From assembly GCA_022835595.1 (NCBI GenBank), contig BQUP01000008.1:992001-1056000 (forward strand): a DNA stretch of 64,000 nt. The letters are read 5' to 3'. The notes under the pieces are model-generated. The model did not search any database. It was not told where the DNA came from and saw nothing but the letters and a program-made list of their open reading frames with translations. Shown here piece by piece: positions 1 to 11,524 of the stretch (its first letter is position 1; the number at the start of each line of letters is the position of its first letter). Both the position numbers and the translations under genes were made by a program. This DNA is from Cystobasidium ongulense. Lineage: Eukaryota > Basidiomycota > Cystobasidiomycetes > Cystobasidiales > Cystobasidiaceae.

Positions 1-1136
1 ATTTTTGTACTTCCAAATCGCATTCGTATATCGTGGAATTCTACTTTCGGCTGGAATTGGAGATTCGTCGATACCCAGCTTATTGAGGTGGCCCGGGGCT
101 TCGTCATATTCTACTGTATGTGCCATGACTGTTGATAAATTCGCTTGTCCGGCGAAAAGGAGGGAAAGATTGGCTAGGTGGGTAGCTTGTTCCACGATAG
201 CTGAAGGGCGAATGTGTCAGTTTACGCGTCATCAACGAATATACTTGACTTACGTCCGCAAGACACTGTCTTGTTCCACCACGAAGGCTTGCGCTGTAAG
301 GAAGATTTAGTTAGCTCATAATTTTTGACATTTAGTAAAGAAGCAGGCGCACAGCGAACTCGTATGCCATGTTATAACGAGCTTCCGTTGCCATGATCTT
401 CAGATTCTTTTCCTTGATAATCTGCCTAGCCGCATGGACAGCTTTCAGAGAAGCAAGGTGATAGCCTACACCAACGATAGCGGTGCAGTTGGCCCATGCT
501 ATTGCTACTTTCGCTTGACCAGCTCCTTGTGAAGGTTGTTTGGCTGAAACGGGCTTTTCGACAAGCCAATGCGAGACTTGCGGTAGCGATTCTAAGGAGG
601 GAGAGCATAATAAGTGACGATTTGTAGTTGTGTCTGCAAAGATTACGGACGTACCAATCAAACGCAAATCGAAATCTGCGTCAGGAAGTATACTTCCTCT
701 GAAATGTGGCGGAATTCCAAGGATGGCCAGATCTATTCTTTCGTGCTTGAGATGAGGTAGAGCATCATCGAGGTTCTTAAACACTTTTGTACCAGAATAT
801 CCCAATGCTCCAGATGAATTTTTATGGCCGATTTGGTCTTGAGCTTTGGTCGTGTCTACGTCAAGCAAGGCCAAAACATTCAGTTTTTGGCCATAGAGAC
901 TGAGGATCATGGGTTTATCGATGTTAGCGAGTACAAAGAGCTGTCTGATAGTGTTCTGAGTGACCTTTCTAATCTTGTAGAGTGATTCCAGCTCCCTTCT
1001 ACACTGCCGAAACTGAGCAGTACGGTATCTCGGCGTGTCAGCAGTTGTAGGCATCTAGCGTAGTGTGACCTGCAGCGGCGCACTTGATCTCTCCAGCTCC
1101 TATGAGAAGGACGTTGAAGGTGGTGGTGGTGTCCAT
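1..1136 (-). CDS. Gfo/Idh/MocA-family NAD(P)-dependent oxidoreductase (3' part lost at window edge)
   Basis: A Rossmann-fold oxidoreductase of the Gfo/Idh/MocA family; substrate unknown. Translation starts at 1136 (MDTTTT...). The first exon (1084-1136) carries the dinucleotide-binding start NVLLIGAGEIN. After a 71-nt intron, exon 2 begins at 1012 and gives FGSVEGSWNHSTRLE, a segment typical of a fungal subgroup of this family. Later exons hold LALLDVD (end of the second beta strand) and WLVEKPVSAK, the EKP signature that contributes the family's conserved lysine. Near 356 the frame continues across an intron into RKPSWWNKT, and a further exon runs off the window start, so the C terminus is missing. 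Splice joins are hand-made. Family is clear; the reaction cannot be told. Confidence 0.82.
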
Positions 1137-1443
1137 TTCGAGGACAGTTGTGCAGAGCAGAAGAGCACTTTGCAAAAGACAATGTAACAACACGTGTTGG
1201 ACTGCAAAGGCGACCGGGCCGTTTGACCGAAACATCCATATACTCGATAGTATTGCTGTAAGAATCTCGCAGTTCAGATATATGTGTCCAGAAGATCCAT
1301 CTAGTGGAATCATAGTCGTACGTCTAGTCGAAAGAACATTTTGCTTCGTTCGTGCGTCGTTGTGGCGCCGGCCGACGTGCCCAAACCTCGCTTTTTCGCC
1401 TGCCACAGCTTCCAACTTGACCAACTTGTACTCAGCATCCATC

Positions 1444-2560
1444 ATGGGTGCAGATGGTGGCAGGTGAGCAGTACTTTGACGTCAGGCCCTGATGGCCATC
1501 GACTGACCTTCTGGCTTCCACTCGTCAGCTTCGTTAAACGGTCAGAGGCAGTCAAGGTCAAGGCGAAAGCGCAAGTAGGCGACCGTCGCAATCAGCTGCT
1601 TGCAGTATGGTTCACTTGTGCCCTTTCCAAGGTGAGTCATCTACTCGTCGACTAGTAGCATGCTTCTAACAATCGCTGACATTATTCTCCCCGTCACAGC
1701 GAGAATTAGAGCCTCCACTTGTGGCAGACGCCCTAGGCAAGATCTACAACAAGGATGCGTTACTGGAATACCTCTTAGCACCACCACCTAGTCCTGAGCA
1801 CCCAGTATCAGAGCGACCTTTCGGCGCAGACGGTCTCGCAGCTGCTGGGCACTTGCGGTCACTCAAGGACGTTCAGCAGCTGAAGCTCACTCCAGTCTCT
1901 TCCAACACGAAACAAGATTCCAATGCCGCGATAAACGCTATCTCAGGGGGACAAGTCGAATACGGAACAGCACGATGGGAATGCCCTATCACAATGAGAG
2001 GCATGAATGGTTCTGTCAAGTTCGTCTACGTCAAAGGCTGTGGCTGCGTTGCTAGTGAAGCTGGATTGAAGGAGCTAGCAGGCGTGAATGCAGAATCGCC
2101 CAAAGAACAAGAGAACGAGGGAGCAAAGCTCGAAGCAAAGCAAGCAAGCTGTCCAGTATGCGGCGAACAACTACCAGGAAGTAAAGTAGAGCTAGTCACG
2201 CTAAATCCAGTTGGAGAAGAGAAAGAAGCAATGGCACAAGCGTGGAAAGCGAAAGTGGCAAAAGAGGAAAAAGAAAAAGCAGAAAAGAAAGCAGCTAAGA
2301 AGCAAAAGAAGCGGAAAGATATATCAACAGATGGTGATGCTATGAATACTCAAGACGACGCAAAGAAAGTCAAGACGATAAAGTTAAGCGATGCTACAAC
2401 ACATGCTCATCAAGCTGCACCTAGCATCAATAGAAAACTACCATCTGTTCCAGAAGCTAAGAAGCCTATTTCTGCTGCAGTCGCAAGCTTGTACGCAAGT
2501 CAGAAGGACGACAAGAGCAGACTTTCACCTTTCTTCGCTGGATCTTATTCTCGCTTTTGA
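1444..2560 (+). CDS. rtf2: Replication termination factor 2 (Rtf2)
   Basis: Rtf2 acts at stalled replication forks; in fission yeast it supports site-specific fork arrest at RTS1, and in other eukaryotes it has links to splicing and to proteasome shuttling. Three exons (1444-1463, 1529-1631, 1700-2560) give a 327-residue protein, close to the family size. The N terminus MGADGGSFVKRSE matches the invariant MG.DGG..PKR start of the family, and the WFTCALSK..LEPP segment is the first half of the modified RING-like (U-box related) fold. The second half follows as WECPIT, GCGC and SCPVCGE, supplying Cys ligands. After this comes a Lys/Glu-rich basic stretch (about residues 175-225) and a Ser-rich tail. 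The neighbour BioF is convergent. Confidence in the family is high. Confidence 0.9.
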
Positions 2561-2806
2561 GAGCTCTCGCTCGCTATCTGTGCTGTACGTTTCTGATATC
2601 GCTATTACCGAAGGTTGGCTTGTAGAACGGTGAGAGGATCATAACAGATGTAGCTTAGTGAGTTGCCGATGTAGTATTGTATCTGCGCATGGTATTCCAT
2701 GAGAGTGTAACGATGTCGGTTGCAGTAACACAACATATCGTGATTATATTGCAACTCCACTACGAGCTTCCAGCAGATTAATTCACTACTTTCTCAAGTC
2801 GCATAA

Positions 2807-4339
2807 TCACAATCTCGCCTTGGGTACATCACTGGCAAATAGTTGTCTCGCATCTTTCGTATTTGTCCATTCCACGATGTTCACAACGAGACCCTCGATC
2901 TCCTGTTTTGTGTTTGCCGCATGTAGACATATTCGTATGCGTTCTTGACCTTTCGGCACTCTGAATACCAGTATAAACATTAGTATATGATATCACCTCG
3001 TGTTGTAAGGACGACGATACTTACGTAGGATGCGCTATCGGTCTGACCAGATAGCCTTTCGAGATGAGGTATTGCGACAGAGGTCTCGGATGCCGTGTGA
3101 GCACTGGAATGATAGGCGACAAGAAGCCCAAGCTTTCTTTTGTTTCTTCAGGTGATGGTGGGAGATGGGAGACGAATGGTAATGTTGCCAAGGCCTTCGC
3201 CAGGAGATCCTGGGTATATTGCGCTAGGATTTGGGAATTTTGCCTAGCCTGTATCATGTGCCGCGTTAGCAATCAGCAAGGACAGAGATGTTCTAGACCA
3301 TAGAATACATACCTCGTCAGCATGGCCTTCCTGCATGTGCAGTACTGAATGACGAATAGCGAGAACTGCAAAATGTGACATAGCAGTCGAGTAAATGAGG
3401 GGTCTTGCATAATTGATGAAATAGTTGCGTAGAGTAGGCGAGCAGATGATAACACCTATATCGACAATATAATCAGCTATGCTTGACAGGTTTTATAGTT
3501 TGTTAAGTGTTCCCCTCACCTCCGCCGCAGGACATGGCTTTTCCGAAAGTATGCAGTCGAATCAATATCCGATCTTGAACACCCAACGCACACGCGAGAC
3601 CTCTGCCTTGAGGTCCACATAATCCTGTTGTATGCGCTTCGTCTAGTATGAGATGGCAATTGCCTTTCGGAAAGATGCTTTCGATAGTGTCTAGGAAGCT
3701 TGCCAATGGCGCTATGTCTCCATCCATAGAATACAAGCTTTCAACAGCTACATAGATCTGATCTTTCCCTGATTTGAATCCAGCTTTCTCCTTGAGTGAT
3801 TTGAGCATGCGCTCTAGGTCTGGAGGACTGTTGTGCTTGAATGGTAGCCTAGTACGGGCGCGAGAGTGTCTCATGCCATCGTGACACGAAGCGTGTATGA
3901 GTTCGTCGTAGACTATCGCATCATCAGGCGATGGCAAGCACGAGAAGATTCCAACATTGGCATCGAAGCCCGAGTTGAAGAGCAGGGCAGAGGGACCTTG
4001 GTAGAAGGAGCGTAGTAGGTCTTCCAGTTCTAAATGTAGGGTAGAATTGCCATCGAGTAAGCGGGACGAAGCAGGACCGTAAAGCGGGCCATTTTGAGAA
4101 GTAAGAGCGCTCTTCAATGATTCTTGAAGTTTTGCAGAGCGAGAGAGAGAGAGATAGTCGTTTGATGAGAAGTCGACAAGCTCGGCTGCGTTATACGACG
4201 GTGGATCGAGACTTCGTAGAATGTCCCGCTGCCTTCGCCTGCTCAAAGACGCAGCGAGGCGCCTGTGCAGCTCATCAGCATCAGGCATGCGGAGTTGGCT
4301 CGCTTTCGGATTGAATGGGTGAAAGCAACAGCAGGCCAT
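2807..4339 (-). CDS. bioF: 7-keto-8-aminopelargonate synthase (BioF type), putatively peroxisomal
   Basis: A PLP-dependent alpha-oxoamine synthase that in biotin synthesis condenses pimeloyl-CoA (or ACP) with alanine. The first exon (3503-4339 region) shows FSSNDYLSLS, GPLYGPASSRLLDG, the DEAHTTGLCG motif that holds the PLP ring, and HTFGKAMSCGG with the Schiff-base lysine. Following exons add NYFINYARPLIYST and a C-terminal part ending at 2807. The last three residues are A-R-L, which fits the PTS1 pattern for peroxisomal import; fungal BioF proteins are known to work in peroxisomes. There is no mitochondrial presequence. Members of this family can instead be Kbl (2-amino-3-ketobutyrate ligase) or serine palmitoyltransferase, but motif spacing and the PTS1 favour BioF. 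No other biotin gene lies in the window. Confidence 0.85.
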
Positions 4340-4881
4340 GCTCGTTAGAATTGTCGGTTGTCCAACTGCAGGAACAAAACCCCGATCACCACCTCAATGC
4401 AAGCTGGATAACAGGACTGTATGCTAGCTAGCTTGCTCGCTCAATCATTCATGGCTAGGCTACATGTCATTGGTACGTTTTATAATCAGCGTCCTTTTCT
4501 GTAGCCGTTCACCAACGTCTTAGCCTTCTCGTCAGAAGTAGGCCGCGACTGGAAGGGCAGGCCTGTTGAGGTGTTGAGGTAACTTGTCCGTCACCGGTCA
4601 CAGCGAGTCCAGCTATTTTGTATTACTGTGATACTAAATGTGCAGGCGCTTGCTTCGCCTTTACCGCTGTGAGGACTAGTCACGTGCTTACACCAGAGGT
4701 CACCTGACGGAGTGGATGGAGGATTCGAGAGCATGATGATGATCGAGGTCAAGGACAAGGCGAAAGCTGGCTGGTGTGGAAGGATGCTCTTGCATTCGAC
4801 AGACTCTCACCACGTCAAAGTATTCTGGACATACCGTACCCCCGCACCTACACAGACCACACTCACAGCAGTCATCACACC
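4340..4881. other. Divergent intergenic region
   Basis: Gap between the BioF start and the start of the small Arg/Ser-rich gene. It should hold both promoters. No TATA box in a convincing position, no RNA gene and no coding segment is seen. An open frame covers part of the right half but has no family signature and reads into the neighbouring gene out of frame. Confidence 0.5.
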
Positions 4882-5573
4882 ATGTCTGGACTCTCAGAGG
4901 CTCCGGACTACAACAAGCAAGTCTACGCGGACAGGCCGGTCGGCGTCATCTTCGAGGAGGATCCTGACAAGAAGCCCAACTACGTGCGTGTGCAGCGCTG
5001 CATCGACGCATGATGGAGGATATGCTGACATACTGCAACTCCGCCCACTGCAGGACAAGCAAGGTGACCAGCCGGTCGAGACTGCCGACAGCGAGCGAGA
5101 AGGCCGCAGAGGCAGAGTAAGCAAGAACTCGAGAATCCCATGACACGCACACGGCTGACCGGTATACCCATTAGGTCCCTCGAGAGCCCTCTGGCGCAAC
5201 AGGTGCCAGATCCTCGTCCTCCATCTCGCGCTCCCGCTCCAGGCAGCCCAGGAACTTGCGCGACGAGGGCAGCGGGGAAGCACGCCACGCATCCATGTCG
5301 CCTTCCCGCGCTATGGGAAGCCGCTCCGTCTCCATCGACAGGAACGGTAAACCCACACACCCAATCTACACCAAGCTCAACACCCTCGAAGGCATTGGAA
5401 GCTCGGTCAGTCCCCAGGTTAACCCGGATGCATTAGATGATCGAAGAGGCAGGTCCGTAGTGGTACCCGAAGGTGACAGAGATATTAGATACCCTCTTGG
5501 AAGCCCAACTGGTGCTAGATCCGTCTCACGCAACCGTCAGCCTAGCTCCTTCTCAGAATCCTTGAATGTCTAG
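4882..5573 (+). CDS. Unrecognised small Arg/Ser-rich protein
   Basis: I do not recognise this gene. Three exons (4882-4983, 5054-5116, 5175-5573), all joined in phase 0 with good GT...AG ends, give a 187-residue protein. The N terminus (MSGLSEAPDYNKQVYADRP...) is acidic and Tyr-containing with no signal peptide. The middle and end are rich in Arg, Ser and Pro, with two related blocks: PSGATGARSSSS plus SRSRSRQP in the first part of exon 3, and GSPTGARSVSRNRQPSS near the C terminus. This looks like a disordered protein with possible phosphorylation or RNA-binding character, but that is inference from composition only. It is convergent with the Dss1-type gene. Confidence 0.6.
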
Positions 5574-5947
5574 TTGGCGACCCTTCCTCCGGCCAACCAA
5601 TCTCTGGGCATTCGAATGGCCTGGTGTAAAAGGCTAAGATTTGAATCGGTGAATAGGCGATTTAGTCTCAGCAGTTACTATTATGGAAAGGAAAAGAAGA
5701 CCGAGTAAGCCCTGTACAACACATATGTGACCGGAATACGTGAATTACTCTGTATCTGGGCCGCTTGATAATTGAAAAGATGGTGATTTAGCGCGTACTT
5801 GGGAAGGAAAGAAATGAAGTGGCCATATAACGATTTGCAGACTAAGTAAAAATACGTGCTGTGCAGAAATACAACAAAACAACAAATTGAAAAAGCCTTC
5901 GAATCATACTACTATGAAATAACTTGCTGTTTTGCCTTTTCCTTTTT
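5574..5947. other. Convergent intergenic region
   Basis: Holds the 3' ends of two convergent genes. The right half is AT-rich, with runs such as caaaacaacaaattgaaaaa, consistent with 3' UTR and poly(A) signals. Nothing else is seen. Confidence 0.5.
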
Positions 5948-8900
5948 CTAATTGCGCAATCTAACGAACATTTTACTATAATCATCCAAGATTATATCTG
6001 CAATTTCAACATTGAATTTCCTTCCTACTTTGATATCTCCATATTCTTTAGGTTCCAAAACGAGAGTGGCTATCATCCCGCCTAATTCAGGTATCAATAA
6101 CCGAGCTACGATCTTCAAGCTTGCATAATCAAGTTTATGAGCTATAACTTTTCCAGTTAATCCATTCAATAACAAATCAGAGGCTTTTGGATCAAATGAG
6201 GGATCTTTGCGTATCTCCTGCATCTTCTGATGTAATACGTATAATTTCCAGAAATTACGAGATCTTTTATCTAGATTCTTGAGTATCTTATCGAATGGTG
6301 TATACTGCTTTATATGCTGTTCTATGTCCATGTAGGAGAACGCAGGCTTTCCTTCTTTCAAGGTACTTTTGAGTTGCCAATGAATCATCATATCGTTATA
6401 CCGTCTCAAAGGACTAGTAGCTTGTACATAACCGCCAGATGAGGCTTTAATTCCCATAGTCCAATGATTAGAAGGAGTTGAAGAGAAATAAGCAGGTAAG
6501 AAAATTATGCCTTTCTCAAGTTGATCTTCGAATGTAGTGAGACCATTTTCCATATTCCTACTTGATAAAAATTCTTGTAATGCTTCGGGTGAATTTGCTC
6601 CTGGAGCATCTTGAGCTCTGTATAAAGCTGGTATATTGTGAGAAGAAAGATGTGATGCTGCTATTCTTCCTGCTAGGATCATGAATTCAGCTACTAGATT
6701 ACCAGATTCGCTTTCTGCTTTGATACTTGTTTCTTCGGAATTAGGGAGTGCAAATGCGAGATGTGGTGGATATTGATATGTCACTAGGCTGGATTCGGAA
6801 AGATCCGTATCGAGGGAGGAGAAAAAAGGTCGAGGTCCGAGTTGTAGACTTGATTCGTTCGAAGAGCGTGTCCATGTGATATGTCCAGAAGCGACGCGCT
6901 GTTTGAGCAAACCGTGCGATAGCTTTCGCAAAATCTTGAGATCATTCATGGCATTTGAAGGTAAGCTTGACAAAGATCTCGAAAATACCTGCGAAGGAGG
7001 CATAGACGCTGTCGGCCATGTGAATACCAGGCTGGTCGAACTTCTTGGTGAGTCAGATATATTCGCTCCTAAGATCTCGTTGACCTTATCGTAGGTCGTG
7101 GTACAGACGTTATTGACTACCGCAGGTCTGACCTTTTTTTCAAGTACGTTCCCATACCCATCCACCTTGGCACTGAAAGTGAGAACCCTTTGGCCTCTTG
7201 CTTTCGCCTCACTTCCCAAACTCCACTTGTAGTGGCTCATAGCAGCATCGGGAAACATTGGCGATACAAATTCAGGCAGATACACCGCAGTAGCGAACGA
7301 TCTTGCTTGTTGTGCTAATGCTGATGAGGGAGTAAGGGAGGAGGTAGGGTCGGCAATATGTATATGAACCCAATGCGTCTGTTTCCCTTGAACGTCGGTC
7401 TCGGCTGGCTCGATAGAAATACCATCGTCTAGCTCTGATGCGCCAATATCATCGATTACGTAGACTGGTAATTGACCAAAGTCATATCTGTGCGCATCAA
7501 GACCGTCCAGATTTTCATCCACTTTCGTAGTTTCAGGTTTATATACCGATAATAGCTTTTGTCTCTCGCTAAGTTTAGCTTCACGATCTCTAAGAGTAAG
7601 GTTCTCCCATTCGTTGTAGATACCTATACTCTTCAAAAAATCAACGGTAGCCTGTCGGGCTTGTAAAGTAGGGGACACATCATCAATCTGAACAAACTCT
7701 TCCTCGTTGAGCGCTAATGCTCGTCGTAAAAGCAATGAAGCGGCCGATTCGAAAGGGTTCACTTGTAGTTTTCGCCTCATGTCTAGCGAATTCTCCAAGA
7801 ACCGAACGATTTTGAGATCCTCGGTTGACCAGACTACTTTATCATTTGAAACGAAGGCTTCTTCTTGTACCTTGCTTGGTGACGATTTGACCGAATCTAG
7901 CATTGCTTTTCTGATACGCTTCACGACGTCCTTCATACCGCGCGCTTTGGTACAGAAGGATTGAACTTCTTTCGTATTCCTTCGTACCCATTCTCTGACC
8001 TCTCTCAATCGCTCTAGCTCCTCCCTCGGCCTAACACGGAATTCAGAATTGAGGAGTGTTCCGAATGATCGCAGTACAAAGTGTTCAGGATCGTCCATTA
8101 ACGCATCATGAAGTGCCAGAAGATAATGCCGATGCCTTTCACTCGTACTATCCGGATCTTCAATATTGATCTCGCCTTTAGCCTTGAAGAGTGTAGTATA
8201 CGCATCTAGAGTAGTGATATGTACATCCCTATCTTGGACGAAATGTTCATATAAACTTCGAGGACCTCTAGCTGCAACGGCAGCGCGAGCTTTCTCTTGC
8301 TTAAGTTTCATATCCCTTAATGCAGCTACACATTCCGATTTTGCTGCAAAAGTAGCTTTCCAACCATCGGCTCCATGTTCTATCCCGTATTCATTCCATA
8401 ATGATTTGTCATCGAGTACAATCTCACTAACTGGTGAAATACCACTAGATGGCTCTATCTCTTCCTCCAGATGTTCAAGGAATTCTTGTGGCGAAAGACT
8501 GAGGATTCGAGTTGCTAATTTGGCAGTCTTGACGGGTACTATGCCCGGTATCGTGAAGAGGATATCTTCCTGACGAACCGAATGAAGGACGTTGCCGAAC
8601 CCATGGACTAGAAAACGACGTCCACCTCTGGAGGCATTGACTTTATCTTCGGCAAGGTAAATCGCGCCGGAAGACTGGTTGAAGCTAGCCCGCGAAGATG
8701 CATCAGTTTTATGTTCCGATAATGAGAGGACGTGAGAGATTCTCACAGTCGCATCTGCACCCAGTCGCCTGGCTGTAGCTTCCTCTTGGCTGCAAGCAGG
8801 GATAGCGAAGGTAGTCCTTCAGCGTCATCTGACGGATCTTCCTCACCGAAATCCTCCTCTTCGGGCTCATCTTGGATCTTGTACGATCTCAAAGCAGCAG

Positions 8901-9237
8901 AAGACGAGAAACGCCTTGTGTACTTCTTCAAGGGTTCTAGCTTAGCTTGCTGTTTCAGAAACTTGCGTGGCGGATTTGGATGTGGTACGCCCTCTATCAA
9001 ACGCCTATTCAAATACTTGTGGGGGTTCACTTTAGGATTCTTGCTCTTGTCGCTACCTGAGCTTCTCCAGCCTTGAAATTTCCATAGCGGCGAGTGTCCA
9101 TGCAATGCAGCTCTCACAAACGAGCGTGCGAAATCTACATCGCTGTGCTCGCTTATTAGACCAGGTTCCTTGAAAGACGCGGTCTTGGCAGCTGCTACTG
9201 CCGCTCGAGCTCTCGAGGCTGCATGGCGCTGGGACAT
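5948..9237 (-). CDS. dss1: Mitochondrial RNase II-family exoribonuclease (Dss1/Cyt-4 type)
   Basis: A 3'-5' exoribonuclease that with the Suv3 helicase would form the mitochondrial degradosome. Two exons: 8747-9237 and 5948-8684, with a 62-nt intron (8685-8746; donor gtgaga, acceptor ctag) that removes an in-frame stop. The product is about 1,075 residues, the expected size. The N terminus (MSQRHAASRARAAVAAAK) is basic, Ala/Ser-rich and free of acids, as in mitochondrial presequences. The catalytic RNB domain starts near VIDDIGASELDDGISIE, with the spaced Asp residues that bind Mg, followed by WVHIHIADP and PLRRYNDMMIH, the late conserved RNB motif. The C terminus should carry an S1-like RNA-binding fold. 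Both introns and motifs support the call strongly. Confidence 0.92.
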
Positions 9238-9423
9238 GCACGGTAGCGCTCTGGCTCTTGCTCTTGCTTGTGGTGGTGGCTTTGATAGAAGAAGAAGAGA
9301 AACGATGATCGAAAGTAAAGCGTGATCTCTACATTGCCGGAACTTGTCTTTCTTCTTTTCCCATTCCGCCTATCAGTGCAACTACGTTCAATACCAATTC
9401 CATACACTCTCAACAAACCAACC

Positions 9424-10262
9424 ATGTCCGCCAAATTCGAGAAGGCCGGTAAGTCCTGACATTACGTACATGCCTGGCTGTTTCCTGCGCAGGTCCAGCA
9501 AGGTCATGATGAAGAGGGGATGGCACTTGTGGACGAACATGCCAACTGACGTGAATTGCATATCCGCAGTGTCCATCGTTGGCTCGCTACCCAAGGATGG
9601 CCCAGTCAAGCCCAGCCAGGCTCAGCAGCTCGAGGTAAGTACAACTCGTCATTTGTTCTCCAACCGGCAAAGATGCTACGTGTCTGCCGCGAGGACTGCT
9701 GCAGAAGAGACAATACATACTGACCTCTGGCTTGCTTCACTACATGCAGTTCTACGCTCTGTATAAGCAGTGCGTAACGCTCCCACTCCACTGTGACTGA
9801 CCTGTCGAATCGCATCTCACTGAATGAAATGTTTCTCAACAACCACCATGCTTGGTTCGCCACATTTAACAGAGCAACACTCGGAGATGTAACAACCTCA
9901 CGTCCAGGTATCATGGACTTCACCAACCGAGCCAAGTGGTGCGGATGGTTCCCTTGACCCGAGTCGGGGTACGAGCTAATTTTACAATGCATGCTTCTAG
10001 GGACGCCTACAACAAGAAGAAAGGCATGAGTCAGGAAGATGCCAAGGTTGCGTACGCAGCAAAGCTCCGGGAGGTGAGGAGTCGTTGCGGTGTCTAGATG
10101 TTTTAATTTCCTTACACAGCTTTGTTTCAGGTCCTCGAGAGCAGCGATTCCGACGAGTCCAAGCAGTACTTGAAGGAGGTGAGGGTTTGTAGCTCGCAGT
10201 ACGTCCTGATCTAAGCTGATGGCTTCCTTTGTACTCTGTAGCTCGAAGAGGTTTCAGAGTAA
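9424..10262 (+). CDS. acb1: Acyl-CoA-binding protein (ACBP)
   Basis: A small cytosolic carrier that binds medium- and long-chain acyl-CoA and feeds lipid synthesis and beta-oxidation. Six or so short exons read MSAKFEKA, then SIVGSLPKDGPVKPS, LYKQATLGDV, GIMDFTNRAKWDAYNKKKG, MSQEDAKVAYAAKL and a C-terminal helix ending EEVSE. The YKQAT.GD and KWDA...KG blocks are the acyl-CoA-binding signatures; helix 4 (EDAKVAYAAKL) is also typical. Length about 105 residues, a little above the usual 86-90 because of an acidic tail. No targeting signal is seen. Confidence 0.93.
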
Positions 10263-10531
10263 ATGACAGTCCTGGACAGGAACTATACGTGGAAGAATAT
10301 GTCGGGTCGGATTCGCTTTGTGTTTCTCAGTTTGAGCTTACCAAGGCTGTTGCTAGCTAGCTTGTTCGAGTTGTGACGAATAATGCAGCAATACAAGCAA
10401 TAGCGATGTCTACTTGAGATTGCCCGCTTTGTGCTTGTCCTACCTTTGTATATTTTGATCTCCATCATACAAGCGTTGCTGCAGCCACCTGCACCTTGCT
10501 CTGTCCCCATATATATATTTTGTATTCCAGC

Positions 10532-11369
10532 ATGTCAGACAGAGGTAGAGTGAGTGGAGGCTTGATTTAGGCCGTCTCTCAACCTCCGTGCAGGTCTTCA
10601 TGCTGACGCCTGCTTGTGTGCTCTTGCTGCAATTGTAGGGCTCTTCGCGAGGTCGTGGTGCAGGTGGAGGCCGTGGAGGTGCCAGTGGACCAAGAGGAGG
10701 AGATGACAGGCAGGACAGGCGCAGAGAAGCTATTCTAGATCTCTCAAAGTGGGTCTCAAACGTCGTCACTGCCTCTGACGGTCAATGCAGCAGCGTCAAT
10801 CACCATCTGAACTCGTGATCATCCACTTTCTTCTACAATGTCGCCCAGATACGCCGACAAGCGAGTCCGAGTCAAGTTCAGCGGTGGTAGAGAGAGTAAG
10901 CAACTTTTGGAGAAGTACATCCAGCTATTGGATAGCACTGACCTGTCTGCTGTGTATCTTCCAGTTGAAGGTACCCTCAAAGGTTGGGACCAGCTTTTGA
11001 ATCTCGTGCTTGATGATATCGAAGAACTCATCGTCGGTACGTGTGGACAACATACGCTTGCATACACACATCATCGCACGTTGTTCTGACACTCTTCTTA
11101 TCTGGTACTGCACTCTACCCATAGAAGAGGGCACAGACACAATACCTCGCAAAGAACGTAAGCGATCAGTCGGTCTGGCAGTGATACGAGGCACTTCACT
11201 CGTCGTTATCAATCCAGTAGAAGGGTGAGTATTTGATCCTTTTCTTCTTCTCAAAGCACAAGACAACAGCTTTGCAAGGCACAGATACATTGATTTTTCT
11301 GACTATGGATTTTGATCTATACATTGTAGTTTCGAGTCTATCGCGAATCCTTTCCTACAAGAGGAGTAA
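10532..11369 (+). CDS. lsm7: U6 snRNA-associated Sm-like protein Lsm7
   Basis: Lsm7 is one of seven ring subunits; Lsm2-8 binds the U6 snRNA 3' end in the nucleus and Lsm1-7 acts in cytoplasmic decapping. The first exon (10532-10549) encodes MSDRGR, followed by a Gly/Arg-rich leader (RGRGAGGGRGG) and REAILDLSKY. The Sm1 motif is KRVRVKFSGGRE..GTLKGWDQLLNLVLDD, with the conserved LNLVLDD; the Sm2 motif is GLAVIRGTSLVVINP, in which IRG is diagnostic. It ends FLQEE, about 140 residues. Five introns are needed and all have GT...AG ends. The acidic dipeptide after LDD and GTDTIPRKER loop match Lsm7 rather than other Lsm proteins. Confidence 0.92.
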
Positions 11370-11524
11370 ATCTTCCTGGAACAGAGTGAACATAAGGAGA
11401 GTGCGAGAAAGACTATTGAGATTGTGCGAGAGTGTAAAACAACGATGAGAGAATTAAAATAACTTGAGAATGCAACACCGCGAGACAAGAGATACTGAAC
11501 GATTTAAACCGGATAGGAAAGCTT

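Noticed and set aside
4712-5360. Several long overlapping frames on both strands around the Arg/Ser-rich gene
   Set aside because: They are shadows of the three-exon gene in GC-rich sequence.
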